The notes beneath the pieces are model-generated. The model saw nothing but the letters and a program-made list of their open reading frames with translations. It made no database searches and was not told the origin of the DNA. From contig CAMPGV010000013.1 of the NCBI GenBank assembly GCA_946885745.1, positions 1 to 20,284 of the forward strand: DNA of 20,284 nt, given 5' to 3'. Source of the stretch: an uncultured Candidatus Saccharibacteria bacterium. GTDB lineage: Bacteria > Patescibacteria > Saccharimonadia > Saccharimonadales > JAEWBQ01. Shown in pieces: positions 8,561-15,760 of this stretch (its first letter is position 1; each line of letters starts with the position of its first letter). Position numbers and translations under genes: made by a program.

Positions 8561-9643
8561 ATGCAACCACTCAGTAAACGACTTGATGATTTAGCGGCCG
8601 CAATCGATACTGCGTACGACACTTTGGCGATTGACGACAAGGCTCTTCAGGCGGAGCGTCTTGAGGTGGAGCTGTCTGCTCCGGAAATTTGGAACAATCC
8701 CAGCTACGCCCAAGATTTAAGCCGTCAGCACGCTGCGCTGCAGTCCATGGTGCAGCCTTGGCAGACACTACGTGCTCAAGTGGCAGATATCCACGAGTTA
8801 ATGGAGCTTGGTGACGATTCGATGCTCGCAGAATTTGAGGGGCAGGTGAGTGCCATGGAGCAGGAGTTTGCGGAGCGCAAAAAAGAGCTGCTCTTCCGTG
8901 GTGAGTTTGATGACCATAATGCTATCTTGCGCATTACTGCGGGTGTCGGCGGCACAGACGCACAGGACTGGGCGGAAATGGCTGAACGCATGTATTTACG
9001 CTGGGCAGAGAAGGCAGGCTTGACTACGAAGCTAATCGAACGTTCGGCGGGCGAAGAGGCGGGACTGAAGACGAGCGTCATTGAAATAACCGGGCCATAC
9101 GCTTACGGCAAACTAAAGAGTGAGCACGGCGTTCACCGTCTAGTGCGCCTCAGCCCGTTTAATAGTGACAATTTACGTCAGACAAGCTTCGCTCTTGTTG
9201 AGGTTTTGCCGCAAATCGACGCTCCTGATGAGGTGAAGCTTGATGATAAAGACCTTAAGATCGATGTGTACCGTGCTGGTGGCCATGGCGGTCAAAGTGT
9301 GAATACAACCGATAGTGCGGTCCGAGTTACGCATTTGCCAACGGGTATTGTTGTCGCAATTCAGAATGAGCGCAGTCAGCTTCAAAATAAAGAGACTGCT
9401 TTAAAGATTGTACGTTCCAAGCTCGCACAGCTGCAGCTTGAGCAACACGCTGCAAGTATTAGTGACTTGCAGGCGGGTGAGTCGGCCAACTGGGGTAGCC
9501 AGATTCGTAACTACGTTCTGCATCCGTATACGCTGGTGAAGGACACTCGCACAAAGTACGAAGACCGTGACGCCGCCGGCGTCCTTGATGGGAAGCTTGA
9601 CGCGTTTATGATGGCGTATCTTGAAGCGAATCTTGCGGCTTAA
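8561..9643 (+). CDS. prfB: Peptide chain release factor 2
   Basis: RF2 reads UAA and UGA stops and triggers peptide release. The 360 residues contain the SPF stop-codon reading motif (198-200, in RLSPFNSDN), which marks RF2 and not RF1 (PxT), and the catalytic GGQ (243-245, in GGHGGQSVNTTDSAVR). The N-terminal helical domain (1-110) is complete. In many bacteria prfB needs a programmed +1 shift at an early in-frame UGA; here the reading frame is continuous from the ATG, so that feedback loop is absent. RF2 being present argues against recoding of UGA to a sense codon. Only one gene in the window stops with TGA. The gene follows murD closely and has its own -10. Confidence 0.95.
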   Translation: MQPLSKRLDDLAAAIDTAYDTLAIDDKALQAERLEVELSAPEIWNNPSYAQDLSRQHAALQSMVQPWQTLRAQVADIHELMELGDDSMLAEFEGQVSAMEQEFAERKKELLFRGEFDDHNAILRITAGVGGTDAQDWAEMAERMYLRWAEKAGLTTKLIERSAGEEAGLKTSVIEITGPYAYGKLKSEHGVHRLVRLSPFNSDNLRQTSFALVEVLPQIDAPDEVKLDDKDLKIDVYRAGGHGGQSVNTTDSAVRVTHLPTGIVVAIQNERSQLQNKETALKIVRSKLAQLQLEQHAASISDLQAGESANWGSQIRNYVLHPYTLVKDTRTKYEDRDAAGVLDGKLDAFMMAYLEANLAA

Positions 9644-9696
9644 TTTTACGCCTAGCATGTGGAAAACGTAACCGTTAATTCCACTTCAAACACCCT

Positions 9697-9705
9697 TGTG
9701 CATAA
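9697..9705 (-). promoter_or_regulatory. DnaA-box-like site upstream of ftsE
   Basis: On the minus strand this reads TTATGCACA, a perfect fit to the E. coli consensus TTATNCACA. A second site in the same orientation at 9658-9666 (TTTTCCACA) has one mismatch. They are 39 bases apart in the gap before ftsE, and this one ends 12 bases before the -10 hexamer. Function is untested. Confidence 0.35.
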
Positions 9706-9713
9706 GCAGTTTA

Positions 9714-9722
9714 TGTTATAAT
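9714..9722 (+). promoter_or_regulatory. Extended -10 promoter of ftsE
   Basis: TGT followed by TATAAT (9717-9722), a perfect -10 with extended TG. The ftsE ATG is at 9734, so the leader should be only about 4-5 bases. TTGTGC at 9696-9701 could act as a weak -35 with a short 15-base spacer. Confidence 0.65.
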
Positions 9723-9733
9723 GAGTTAAGTAT

Positions 9734-10417
9734 ATGATTCTACTGGATAGGGTAACAAAAACATACGGCAAGGACGGTAAACCTGCTATCAACCGCGTGA
9801 GCTTGCATGTCGAACCGCGCGAGTTCGTTATATTGGTTGGTACCAGCGGTGCTGGTAAATCAACCCTCCTAAAGCTCCTTACGCGCGAGGAGAAGCCAGA
9901 CAGTGGCAAGATCGTTGTTGGTGGTATCGATTACGATACACTGAAGGATCGCCATATTCCGCTGCTGCGTCGTAAAATCGGCGTTGTCTTCCAGGACTTT
10001 AAGCTTTTGCCACAGCGAACGGTTTTTGAAAATATTGCTTTTGCGCTCGAGATCGCCGGTATGACGAATCGCGAGATCAAAAATACCGTGCCGAAGGTGA
10101 TTGAGTTGGTTGGTTTACTTGGAAAAGAGAAGAACTTTCCACACCAGCTGTCCGGCGGTGAGCGTCAGCGCGTGGCGATTGCTCGCGCGATTGTACGCCA
10201 GCCAAAAATCCTGATTGCCGATGAGCCAACCGGTAACCTTGACCCAAAACACAGCTGGGATATCGTACGCCTGCTCGAAAAGATCAATAAGTACGGCACA
10301 ACCGTTCTACTAACGACACACAACGTAGAGATCGTTAATAAGCTCAAGCGTCGTGTTGTGACGCTTGAGCACGGTAAAATTACAAGTGACCAGGCACAGG
10401 GGAGTTACAGACAATAA
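9734..10417 (+). CDS. ftsE: Cell division ATP-binding protein FtsE
   Basis: FtsE is the ATPase of the FtsEX complex, which couples the divisome to cell-wall hydrolases. The 227 residues have all ABC motifs: Walker A GTSGAGKST (36-44), Q-loop Q87 in VVFQDFK, signature LSGGE (139-143), Walker B ILIADEP (159-165) and switch His196 (TTHN). FQDFKLLP is typical of FtsE. Its stop (TAA 10415-10417) shares one base with the ftsX start, the standard FtsEX coupling. There is almost no leader and no Shine-Dalgarno site. Length matches the family. Confidence 0.95.
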   Translation: MILLDRVTKTYGKDGKPAINRVSLHVEPREFVILVGTSGAGKSTLLKLLTREEKPDSGKIVVGGIDYDTLKDRHIPLLRRKIGVVFQDFKLLPQRTVFENIAFALEIAGMTNREIKNTVPKVIELVGLLGKEKNFPHQLSGGERQRVAIARAIVRQPKILIADEPTGNLDPKHSWDIVRLLEKINKYGTTVLLTTHNVEIVNKLKRRVVTLEHGKITSDQAQGSYRQ

Positions 10418-11400
10418 TGTCACGACAAAAATTAGATGCGCGCACTTTTGCGCACCAGCGCCGTAACCGTCGCCAATGGCTGACCTTTGTCCGCATGTGT
10501 CGCTATGGTGTGAATAACTTCTCACGTAACGCTTGGCTATCGTTAGCGGCTACTGCCATTATGACCATTACACTACTGGTAATATTTACTGCCGCTGTTG
10601 CACGTACCGCTTTAGTCGACACCGCTGCCGGGGTTCGTGATAGCGTCGAGATGTCAATTTACCTAAAAACAGATACAACCCGTGAGCAGGCTGAGTCTGT
10701 TGGTGCCGAGCTACAAAAACTCAGCTCAGTGAGGGAAGTGTCATATCAGACGCCCGAGCAGGCTCGCGAAGAGTTTGCAACCGAAAGTAAGAGTGACCCT
10801 GCGGCACTTGAGGCGCTGAATATTGCTAACAACAAGTTCTTCTGGGTGTTGAACGTAAAGGTTAGCGATATCAACGACCCTTCACAGCTCCAGGCTGTCG
10901 TAAAAGATAACGAAACTGTGAAAAAGTACCTCGACCCACGCCAGGAGCCTTCATTCGAGGATCCGACCGCCAGTATCGCGATTCGCAATATTGCGCGCTG
11001 GGTTGTCTTCGCGGAGCAGGTAGGTATTGGTGCTGCCGTCCTCTTTACAGCCATCTCTTCACTCATCGTCTTCAATACGATTCGTATGGCTATCTTTAAC
11101 CGTAAGGAAGAGATCAAGATGATGAAGCTCATCGGCGCTGACCGTGGCTTTATCCGTGGGCCGTTCATTGTTGAAGCTGTCTTTTACGGTTTTATCGCGG
11201 CGGTTGCCGCGCTGGCGATCGGTCTACTTATTCTGCATAGCGTCAAAGATAATCTCCAGACGTACGGCATTCAGATTCAAAATGCTGCGACGTTTACGGT
11301 TGACTACCTGTGGGTGGTTATTGCCGGTATGATCATTATCGGTGCATTGATTGGTATTATCTCCTCGCTACTTGCAACCAGGAAGTATCTGAAGATTTAA
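10417..11400 (+). CDS. ftsX: Cell division protein FtsX
   Basis: FtsX is the membrane half of FtsEX and carries the ATPase signal across the membrane to a peptidoglycan hydrolase. The 327 residues have a basic cytoplasmic N-terminus, one membrane helix (about 40-62), an extracellular domain (about 65-190) and three helices (about 195-223, 250-274, 297-320), which is the FtsX layout. The cytoplasmic loop RKEEIKMMKLIGAD contacts FtsE in this family. The extracellular loop is of the size seen in Gram-positive FtsX proteins that bind coiled-coil hydrolases. Translation is coupled to ftsE. The next gene encodes just such a hydrolase. Confidence 0.95.
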   Translation: MSRQKLDARTFAHQRRNRRQWLTFVRMCRYGVNNFSRNAWLSLAATAIMTITLLVIFTAAVARTALVDTAAGVRDSVEMSIYLKTDTTREQAESVGAELQKLSSVREVSYQTPEQAREEFATESKSDPAALEALNIANNKFFWVLNVKVSDINDPSQLQAVVKDNETVKKYLDPRQEPSFEDPTASIAIRNIARWVVFAEQVGIGAAVLFTAISSLIVFNTIRMAIFNRKEEIKMMKLIGADRGFIRGPFIVEAVFYGFIAAVAALAIGLLILHSVKDNLQTYGIQIQNAATFTVDYLWVVIAGMIIIGALIGIISSLLATRKYLKI

Positions 11401-11456
11401 GCTGTTATTTCCGCGCACGGCAGATTTTTTTGCGCGCCATATCAACAATATTGACG

Positions 11457-11462
11457 TAGGAG
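11457..11462 (+). promoter_or_regulatory. Shine-Dalgarno site that sets the CHAP hydrolase start
   Basis: TAGGAG at 11457-11462 is two bases from the ATG at 11465 but eight bases from the ATG at 11471. The second start is therefore preferred. Confidence 0.65.
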
Positions 11463-11470
11463 TAATGCTT

Positions 11471-12664
11471 ATGTTAACATCAAAACTAATGAAACAACGG
11501 TCCACCACACCAGTTTCGTCAAAATCACTTGCAACTAAGGGTATGTTAGTTGCTGGCGCTATTTTGATGGCAACTGCAGCACCAGTCTCTATGTTTGTAA
11601 AGCCAGTTACTGCACGTGACTTTGCAGGTGAAATTCAGGCTGTCCAAAATCAAATTGATCAGTATCAGGCTGAAGCGGGTCGTCTCGCTGGTCAGGCCAA
11701 AACCCTCGAGACTGAACTGGCTCGCCTCAATAGCGAGAAGGCGGCAATCCAAGCGCAGATTGACGTTAAGCAGATTGAGTACGACAGATTAGTCGCTGAA
11801 ATTACCGAGAATGAGCGCAAAATTGCTCAGCTGCAGGACTACCTAGGTGACGTTCTGGCTAAGCTGCATGTTGGCGGTGAAGTATCGCCACTTGAGATGC
11901 TTGCGAGTAGTAATAATATTAGCGAGTTCCTCGATGGTCAGGCGCGTCGTGAATCAATGCGCGATGATCTGACGGACACTATCGAAGAGATTAATACGAT
12001 TAAGAAACAACTTGAGCAGCAGAGAATAGACGTCCAACGTGTTCTTGATGACCAGAAGGCTCAGCGAGAAGTACTCAGCACCAAGGAAGCGGAGCAGCAA
12101 CGCCTCGTCAATGAAACGCGTGGCCAAGAAGCGGCCTTCCAGGCGTTAAGCGCCAAGAGTCAGGAGCAAAAAGATAAGCTGCAGCGTGAACAGCAGGCGG
12201 CAATTGCTGCAGCGCTCCGTGCGGCTGGGGGTGGCTCCACTGCGGTTGCGGGTGACCCTTCAAAGGGTGGTTACCCTTCAAAATGGGCAAACTCTGACTA
12301 TTACAACCCACCAGTTGATGACTGGGGTATGTACGCTCGACAATGCGTGAGTTACACTGCTTGGAAAGTCTTCCAGAAGAACGGCTACATGCGATACTGG
12401 GGCGGCCGTGGTAACGCAAATCAGTGGCCTGGCAATGCCGTTGCCGCTGGCATACCAACTGGTTCAACCCCTAAGCCGGGTTCAGTCGGTGTGATTATGG
12501 CTGGTCAGTACGGTCACGTCGTTTGGGTTGAAAGTGTTAACGCTGATGGCACGATTAATATTAGCCAGTATAACTATTGGAACGCAGGTGGGTCTGGCTG
12601 GGGCCACTATAGTGAAATGTACGGTGTCTCACCGAATGCCTACGACGTTTACATCTACTTCTAG
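11471..12664 (+). CDS. Secreted coiled-coil CHAP-domain peptidoglycan hydrolase (PcsB-like)
   Basis: A 397-residue exported protein. It has a basic N-terminus, a hydrophobic segment (about 24-43) and a likely signal peptidase site after PVTA (about 48). A long coiled coil follows (about 52-245, strongly Q/E/K-rich), then a linker (AAGGGSTAVAG), then a C-terminal CHAP amidase/endopeptidase domain with the catalytic Cys292 (RQCVSYTAWK), His349 (GQYGHVVWVE) and probably Glu354. This is the plan of PcsB of streptococci: the coiled coil keeps the enzyme off until FtsX binds it. Its place directly behind ftsEX supports that partnership. The start at 11471 is chosen for Shine-Dalgarno spacing; 11465 would add two residues. 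A strong terminator follows. Confidence 0.9.
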   Translation: MLTSKLMKQRSTTPVSSKSLATKGMLVAGAILMATAAPVSMFVKPVTARDFAGEIQAVQNQIDQYQAEAGRLAGQAKTLETELARLNSEKAAIQAQIDVKQIEYDRLVAEITENERKIAQLQDYLGDVLAKLHVGGEVSPLEMLASSNNISEFLDGQARRESMRDDLTDTIEEINTIKKQLEQQRIDVQRVLDDQKAQREVLSTKEAEQQRLVNETRGQEAAFQALSAKSQEQKDKLQREQQAAIAAALRAAGGGSTAVAGDPSKGGYPSKWANSDYYNPPVDDWGMYARQCVSYTAWKVFQKNGYMRYWGGRGNANQWPGNAVAAGIPTGSTPKPGSVGVIMAGQYGHVVWVESVNADGTINISQYNYWNAGGSGWGHYSEMYGVSPNAYDVYIYF

Positions 12665-12677
12665 TATGTATCATCGC

Positions 12678-12705
12678 AAAAACGCACCTAAATCGGTGCG
12701 TTTTT
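12678..12705 (+). terminator. Rho-independent terminator after the CHAP hydrolase
   Basis: ACGCACC (12682-12688) pairs with GGTGCGT (12695-12701) across a six-base loop, flanked by an A-run and T5 (12701-12705). It closes the ftsE-ftsX-hydrolase unit. The A-run upstream could make it act in both directions. Confidence 0.9.
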
Positions 12706-12785
12706 GATTGGAGGTGTAAGTAGGGCTATATCCCGACACTTTCGTGACGTGATGTAACATTAGGTTGCTTCGGAATCGAGAGTAA

Positions 12786-12801
12786 ACTTTTAATTCACTC
12801 G
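12786..12801 (+). promoter_or_regulatory. Motif shared with the secA promoter (copy 2)
   Basis: ACTTTTAATTCACTCG differs at one of 16 bases from the copy at 3251-3266. It ends 12 bases before the -10 hexamer here, against nine at secA. AATCGA precedes both copies, one base away at secA and six here. Possible operator or upstream element. Confidence 0.35.
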
Positions 12802-12810
12802 TCTCACCAA

Positions 12811-12819
12811 TGTTATAAT
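12811..12819 (+). promoter_or_regulatory. Extended -10 promoter of the S41 protease gene
   Basis: TGT followed by TATAAT (12814-12819). Transcription would begin near 12826, giving a leader of about 29 bases that contains AGGAG at 12846-12850. The rest of the 149-base gap back to the terminator shows no gene. Confidence 0.7.
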
Positions 12820-12854
12820 CATAAGAGGTAATTTTCTTAAACGACAGGAGTGTC

Positions 12855-14072
12855 ATGCCTTTACGAAAGCGCTCAATGGCTGAGCCAACTACGCCGCCGA
12901 AGACAATGTCTCGGTCAACTCTCTATCTTATTATTGCTCTCGTGACAGTCGTGAGCTACGTCGCAGGTACTCGCCACCATGACATTCTGGCGACTGTTGG
13001 TCCGGCGCTGGGTATCCGCGCTGCAAGTGGGACGCTTGACCTGACGTCAACACAAGATGTTTACCGTCAGCTTAAGGCTAACTTCGACGGTGAGCTCGAC
13101 CAGGCGAAGCTGATTGACGGCGCGACACGTGGCATGGTGGCTGCGGCAGGTGACCAGTACACGGTCTTTATGGACGCCAAAGAGGCGAAAGAGTTTAACA
13201 ATGACCTCAGTGGTGCGATTGGTGGGGGTATTGGGGCTGAGATTGGTATCCGCGCCGATCAGCCAACAATTGTTCGCGTACTCGATGGCAATCCGGCCCA
13301 GCAAGCGGGTGTACTTGCTGGCGATATTATCGTAGCCGTCAACGACCAGAGCGCAGTCGGCTGGACCTCTGAGAAGGCTGCACAGACGATCCGGGGCGAG
13401 GCAGGGACGACAGTTAAACTTGAAGTGATTCGAGGCAAAGAGCCAAAGACCTTCACGATTACTCGTGCGATTGTAAATAACCCAAGTGTTACACATAGTG
13501 TCACTGACGGTATTGGTGTTCTGAAGATCAGCCGTTTCGACGACCAGACAGCAACGCTTGCACGCCAGGCAGCGCAGGATTTGAAACGACAAAATGTTCG
13601 CGGTGTTATTCTGGATGTGCGCGGCAATGGTGGCGGATATCTGACAGCTGCTCAGGATGTGGCAGGGTTGTGGCTTAATAAGAAGACAGTCGTGACTGAA
13701 CGAAGCTTCGGCAAAGTGGTAGACACAATCACCTCTGGTGGTAATCCGGTACTTGCCGGCGTGCCAACTGTTGTATTGATTGATCCGAGCACGGCAAGCG
13801 CCAGCGAGATTGTTGCTGGAGCGCTGCAGGATTACGGCGCCGCCACGCTCATTGGTGAGAAAAGCTTTGGTAAGGGTACGGTTCAAAAGGTGATTGACCT
13901 GAGCGGTGGATCGCTCCTTAAGGTGACGACTGCTCGCTGGTATACACCAAAGGGCAAGAACATCACTTCCGAAGGCATTGCACCAAACAAAACCGTGCCA
14001 CTGAGCGCCGAGGACGTTAACGCCGGTCGTGATCCGCAGCTCGATGCGGCTAAGGCCGAGCTGGCACAGTAA
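12855..14072 (+). CDS. S41 family carboxyl-terminal processing protease (CtpA/CtpB type)
   Basis: A 405-residue membrane-anchored protease. It has a basic cytoplasmic start, one membrane helix (about 21-38), an S41 N-terminal helical region, a PDZ domain (about 118-205, with VLDGNPAQQAGVLAGDIIVAVN) that recognises C-terminal tails, and the S41 core. The catalytic Ser315 lies in STASASEIVAGAL and the Lys340 in GEKSFGKGTVQ, 25 residues apart as in Tsp/Prc, with Gln344 four residues on as in the CtpB Ser-Lys-Gln triad. The active site should face outside the membrane. AGGAG with four-base spacing supports the start. Its place after ftsEX matches ctpB in Bacillus; trimming or removing the neighbouring hydrolase is a plausible but unproven job. 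Confidence 0.93.
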   Translation: MPLRKRSMAEPTTPPKTMSRSTLYLIIALVTVVSYVAGTRHHDILATVGPALGIRAASGTLDLTSTQDVYRQLKANFDGELDQAKLIDGATRGMVAAAGDQYTVFMDAKEAKEFNNDLSGAIGGGIGAEIGIRADQPTIVRVLDGNPAQQAGVLAGDIIVAVNDQSAVGWTSEKAAQTIRGEAGTTVKLEVIRGKEPKTFTITRAIVNNPSVTHSVTDGIGVLKISRFDDQTATLARQAAQDLKRQNVRGVILDVRGNGGGYLTAAQDVAGLWLNKKTVVTERSFGKVVDTITSGGNPVLAGVPTVVLIDPSTASASEIVAGALQDYGAATLIGEKSFGKGTVQKVIDLSGGSLLKVTTARWYTPKGKNITSEGIAPNKTVPLSAEDVNAGRDPQLDAAKAELAQ

Positions 14073-14075
14073 AAC

Positions 14076-14105
14076 TTGTACAGACAGATAAGGGTGTAGT
14101 AGTAT
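14076..14105 (+). promoter_or_regulatory. Promoter of the receiver gene (TTGTAC-N18-TAGTAT)
   Basis: TTGTAC (14076-14081) and TAGTAT (14100-14105) are 18 bases apart, starting just after the S41 stop. The ATG at 14115 is nine bases beyond the -10, so any leader is only a few bases. Confidence 0.55.
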
Positions 14106-14114
14106 AGGGGTAAT

Positions 14115-14510
14115 ATGGATATAAAGAAAAAGATTCTACTAGTTGAAGACGACATTGCACTAGCTGCTGTTTACAAATCACGACTCGAGCTCGAGGGCTT
14201 TGATATCCGTGATGTTAATAACGGTGAAGACGCACTGTCTGCTGCGGTTGAGTTCAAGCCTGATCTCATCTTGCTCGACGCAATGATGCCAAAGATTAGC
14301 GGCTTTGACGTCCTCGATATTCTCCGTAACACTCCTGATACGACTAATATCCGCGTTATTATGCTAACTGCTCTTAGTCAACCTAAAGACAAAGAGCGTG
14401 CAGAAGCACTCGGCGTCGATGACTACCTTGTGAAGTCACAGGTTGTGATTGGGGACGTAGTTGAGCGTATCCGTCATCACCTTGGTCTGACAGCCCCTGT
14501 AAATCAATAG
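14115..14510 (+). CDS. Stand-alone response regulator receiver protein (CheY-like)
   Basis: A 131-residue protein made of a single REC domain. It shows the acidic Mg2+ pocket EDD (11-13), the phospho-acceptor Asp55 (LILLDAMMP), the switch Thr85 (MLTALS) and Lys107 (DYLVKSQ), so it should be phosphorylatable. There is no DNA-binding or enzymatic output domain, and no histidine kinase in the window. Output must go through a protein partner, as in CheY or Spo0F. The leader is too short for a Shine-Dalgarno site. It has its own promoter and terminator, so it is a one-gene unit between the S41 gene and an unrecognised pair. Confidence 0.93.
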   Translation: MDIKKKILLVEDDIALAAVYKSRLELEGFDIRDVNNGEDALSAAVEFKPDLILLDAMMPKISGFDVLDILRNTPDTTNIRVIMLTALSQPKDKERAEALGVDDYLVKSQVVIGDVVERIRHHLGLTAPVNQ

Positions 14511-14522
14511 TTTATTATTGAC

Positions 14523-14558
14523 AAAAAAGCAACCCTCTGGCGTGAGGGTTGCTTTTTT
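14523..14558 (+). terminator. Rho-independent terminator after the receiver gene
   Basis: GCAACCCTC (14529-14537) pairs perfectly with GAGGGTTGC (14544-14552) over a six-base loop, with six A before and six T after. This separates the receiver gene from the next unit. Confidence 0.93.
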
Positions 14559-14577
14559 ATAGCACTTATGCTATAAA
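14549..14577 (+). promoter_or_regulatory. Probable promoter of the 385-residue gene, overlapping the terminator arm
   Basis: TGC followed by TATAAA (14572-14577) is an extended -10. TTGCTT at 14549-14554, in the 3' arm of the terminator, is 17 bases upstream but only a half match to a -35. The -10 overlaps an inverted repeat ATAGCA/TGCTAT (14559-14574). Another possible -10, TAAAAT at 14592-14597, lies very close to the ATG. Confidence 0.4.
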
Positions 14578-14601
14578 TTAATAAAAGGTAATAAAATAAA
14601 C

Positions 14602-15759
14602 ATGTCAGAACAAGAACCCCACATCAGACCTGAAGACTTAAGTCAGTCCACCGAAGAGTCAATTGACGTAACGACACTTAAAAAGATCGACATGACTGTC
14701 GATGACTATAATCAGTATGCTGATATGTATCCAGATGACCCTCGCGTCGCTGACCTTCTTGAGCAGTATGGTATCCTGCCGGGCGAGCCTATTATTGTTT
14801 CCGCTACTGACATGGAGCATCCCGAGAATAATCTCATGCTTGTCGTTGCAACAGGGGAGGACTCATTTACCACCAACCGATCATTAACGACTGAACTCCA
14901 AGATCGGCTACGCGATACTGACGATAGCGTCGAGCGTGCCATTCCTATTGACGAAGTGAAAGAAATTGGTAGTCATGCGCTTAGTGCCGCCGGTGTTACA
15001 GAGCCTGCTGCTAATCGCGAGCAGGAAGTGGTATCGGAGCAGATTCTACTTGATGCAAAAAGCACTTTTGATGAGCGACTCAATAAGCTAGCGGGTGAAT
15101 ACTCTGAAACCTCGAATCGGTACAAGCATGAAATTAAGACGAATGCTGAAAAGCTGAGTGCTATGAATAAGCGGCTTGAGGAATCGAGTCAATCAGCCCT
15201 TGACTACCTCCGCAGTGGGATAAGTCAGCCTGAGCGTGTCCGTCATGTGGCTGATCTTGCAATAGAGGAACTCTCGACGGCTAATCGTATACTTGGCGTC
15301 ATGCTGGAAGCTGCTGAAGAGGGCTCTGTTACAAGCGGATCTCTGCGTGGTCATATCGAGGCCCACAAGGGTGATGTCGGGGGTCTTCATGGTGAGCTTC
15401 GTGCGAACCTAGGACAGATTGTAGCTGATGCGCCTGAAATGGACCGCGCAGCCTTGGGCCGGGCCGATGCAGAAGCGGGAGAAGCGGCTGCTCGTCATGT
15501 CGCCGACGCGAATCAACTTAACGATGCCGTTAAGGAAATTAGTGCTGCACTTCGTCGGATTGATGATGACGTTGACATGGTACGCCAGCGAACGCGCAGC
15601 CTACTGGGCCGATTGGATGATATAAAAGTCAGCCTTAGTCAAGGTCGACTCAATAGTTCTGATTATGAAGATGTTGTTCGCTCGGCTATTGTGCTCGTTA
15701 ATGAGCCGCAAGAGAGTAAGGCTATTCGACGTCTCGCGGTTCTAGCGGAGGGGTTATAG
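14602..15759 (+). CDS. Unrecognised acidic coiled-coil protein, 385 residues
   Basis: I do not recognise a family. The protein has no signal peptide or membrane segment, so it is probably cytosolic, and it is rich in Asp and Glu. Its first 125 residues look like a small folded domain (MTVDDYNQYADMYPDDPRVA, then strands such as EPIIVSATD and NLMLVVATGED). Residues about 140-205 and 285-345 are heptad-like, Ala/Glu/Arg-rich helices typical of coiled coils, with LADLAIEELS-like helices between them. The arrangement recalls adaptor or structural filament proteins, but this is not evidence of function. It has its own probable promoter behind a terminator. GGAGG inside its last codons serves the next gene, so the two form an operon. 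Confidence 0.85.
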   Translation: MSEQEPHIRPEDLSQSTEESIDVTTLKKIDMTVDDYNQYADMYPDDPRVADLLEQYGILPGEPIIVSATDMEHPENNLMLVVATGEDSFTTNRSLTTELQDRLRDTDDSVERAIPIDEVKEIGSHALSAAGVTEPAANREQEVVSEQILLDAKSTFDERLNKLAGEYSETSNRYKHEIKTNAEKLSAMNKRLEESSQSALDYLRSGISQPERVRHVADLAIEELSTANRILGVMLEAAEEGSVTSGSLRGHIEAHKGDVGGLHGELRANLGQIVADAPEMDRAALGRADAEAGEAAARHVADANQLNDAVKEISAALRRIDDDVDMVRQRTRSLLGRLDDIKVSLSQGRLNSSDYEDVVRSAIVLVNEPQESKAIRRLAVLAEGL

Positions 15760-15760
15760 G

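Noticed and set aside
11412..11436. CGCGCA/TGCGCG inverted repeat after ftsX as a terminator
   Set aside because: The T-run lies inside the 13-base loop, not after the stem, so it does not have terminator form. ftsX and the hydrolase may be co-transcribed.
11451..11456. TTGACG -35-like box before the CHAP hydrolase
   Set aside because: It is directly followed by the Shine-Dalgarno site and start codon, so there is no room for a -10.
13047..13886. Open minus-strand frame of 279 codons
   Set aside because: It is antisense to the S41 protease gene, whose PDZ and Ser-Lys active site are intact. The translation is Cys/Asn/Arg-rich and looks like a codon shadow.
14518..14523. TTGACA perfect -35 box after the receiver gene
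   Set aside because: No -10 lies 15-19 bases downstream; that position falls in the terminator loop.
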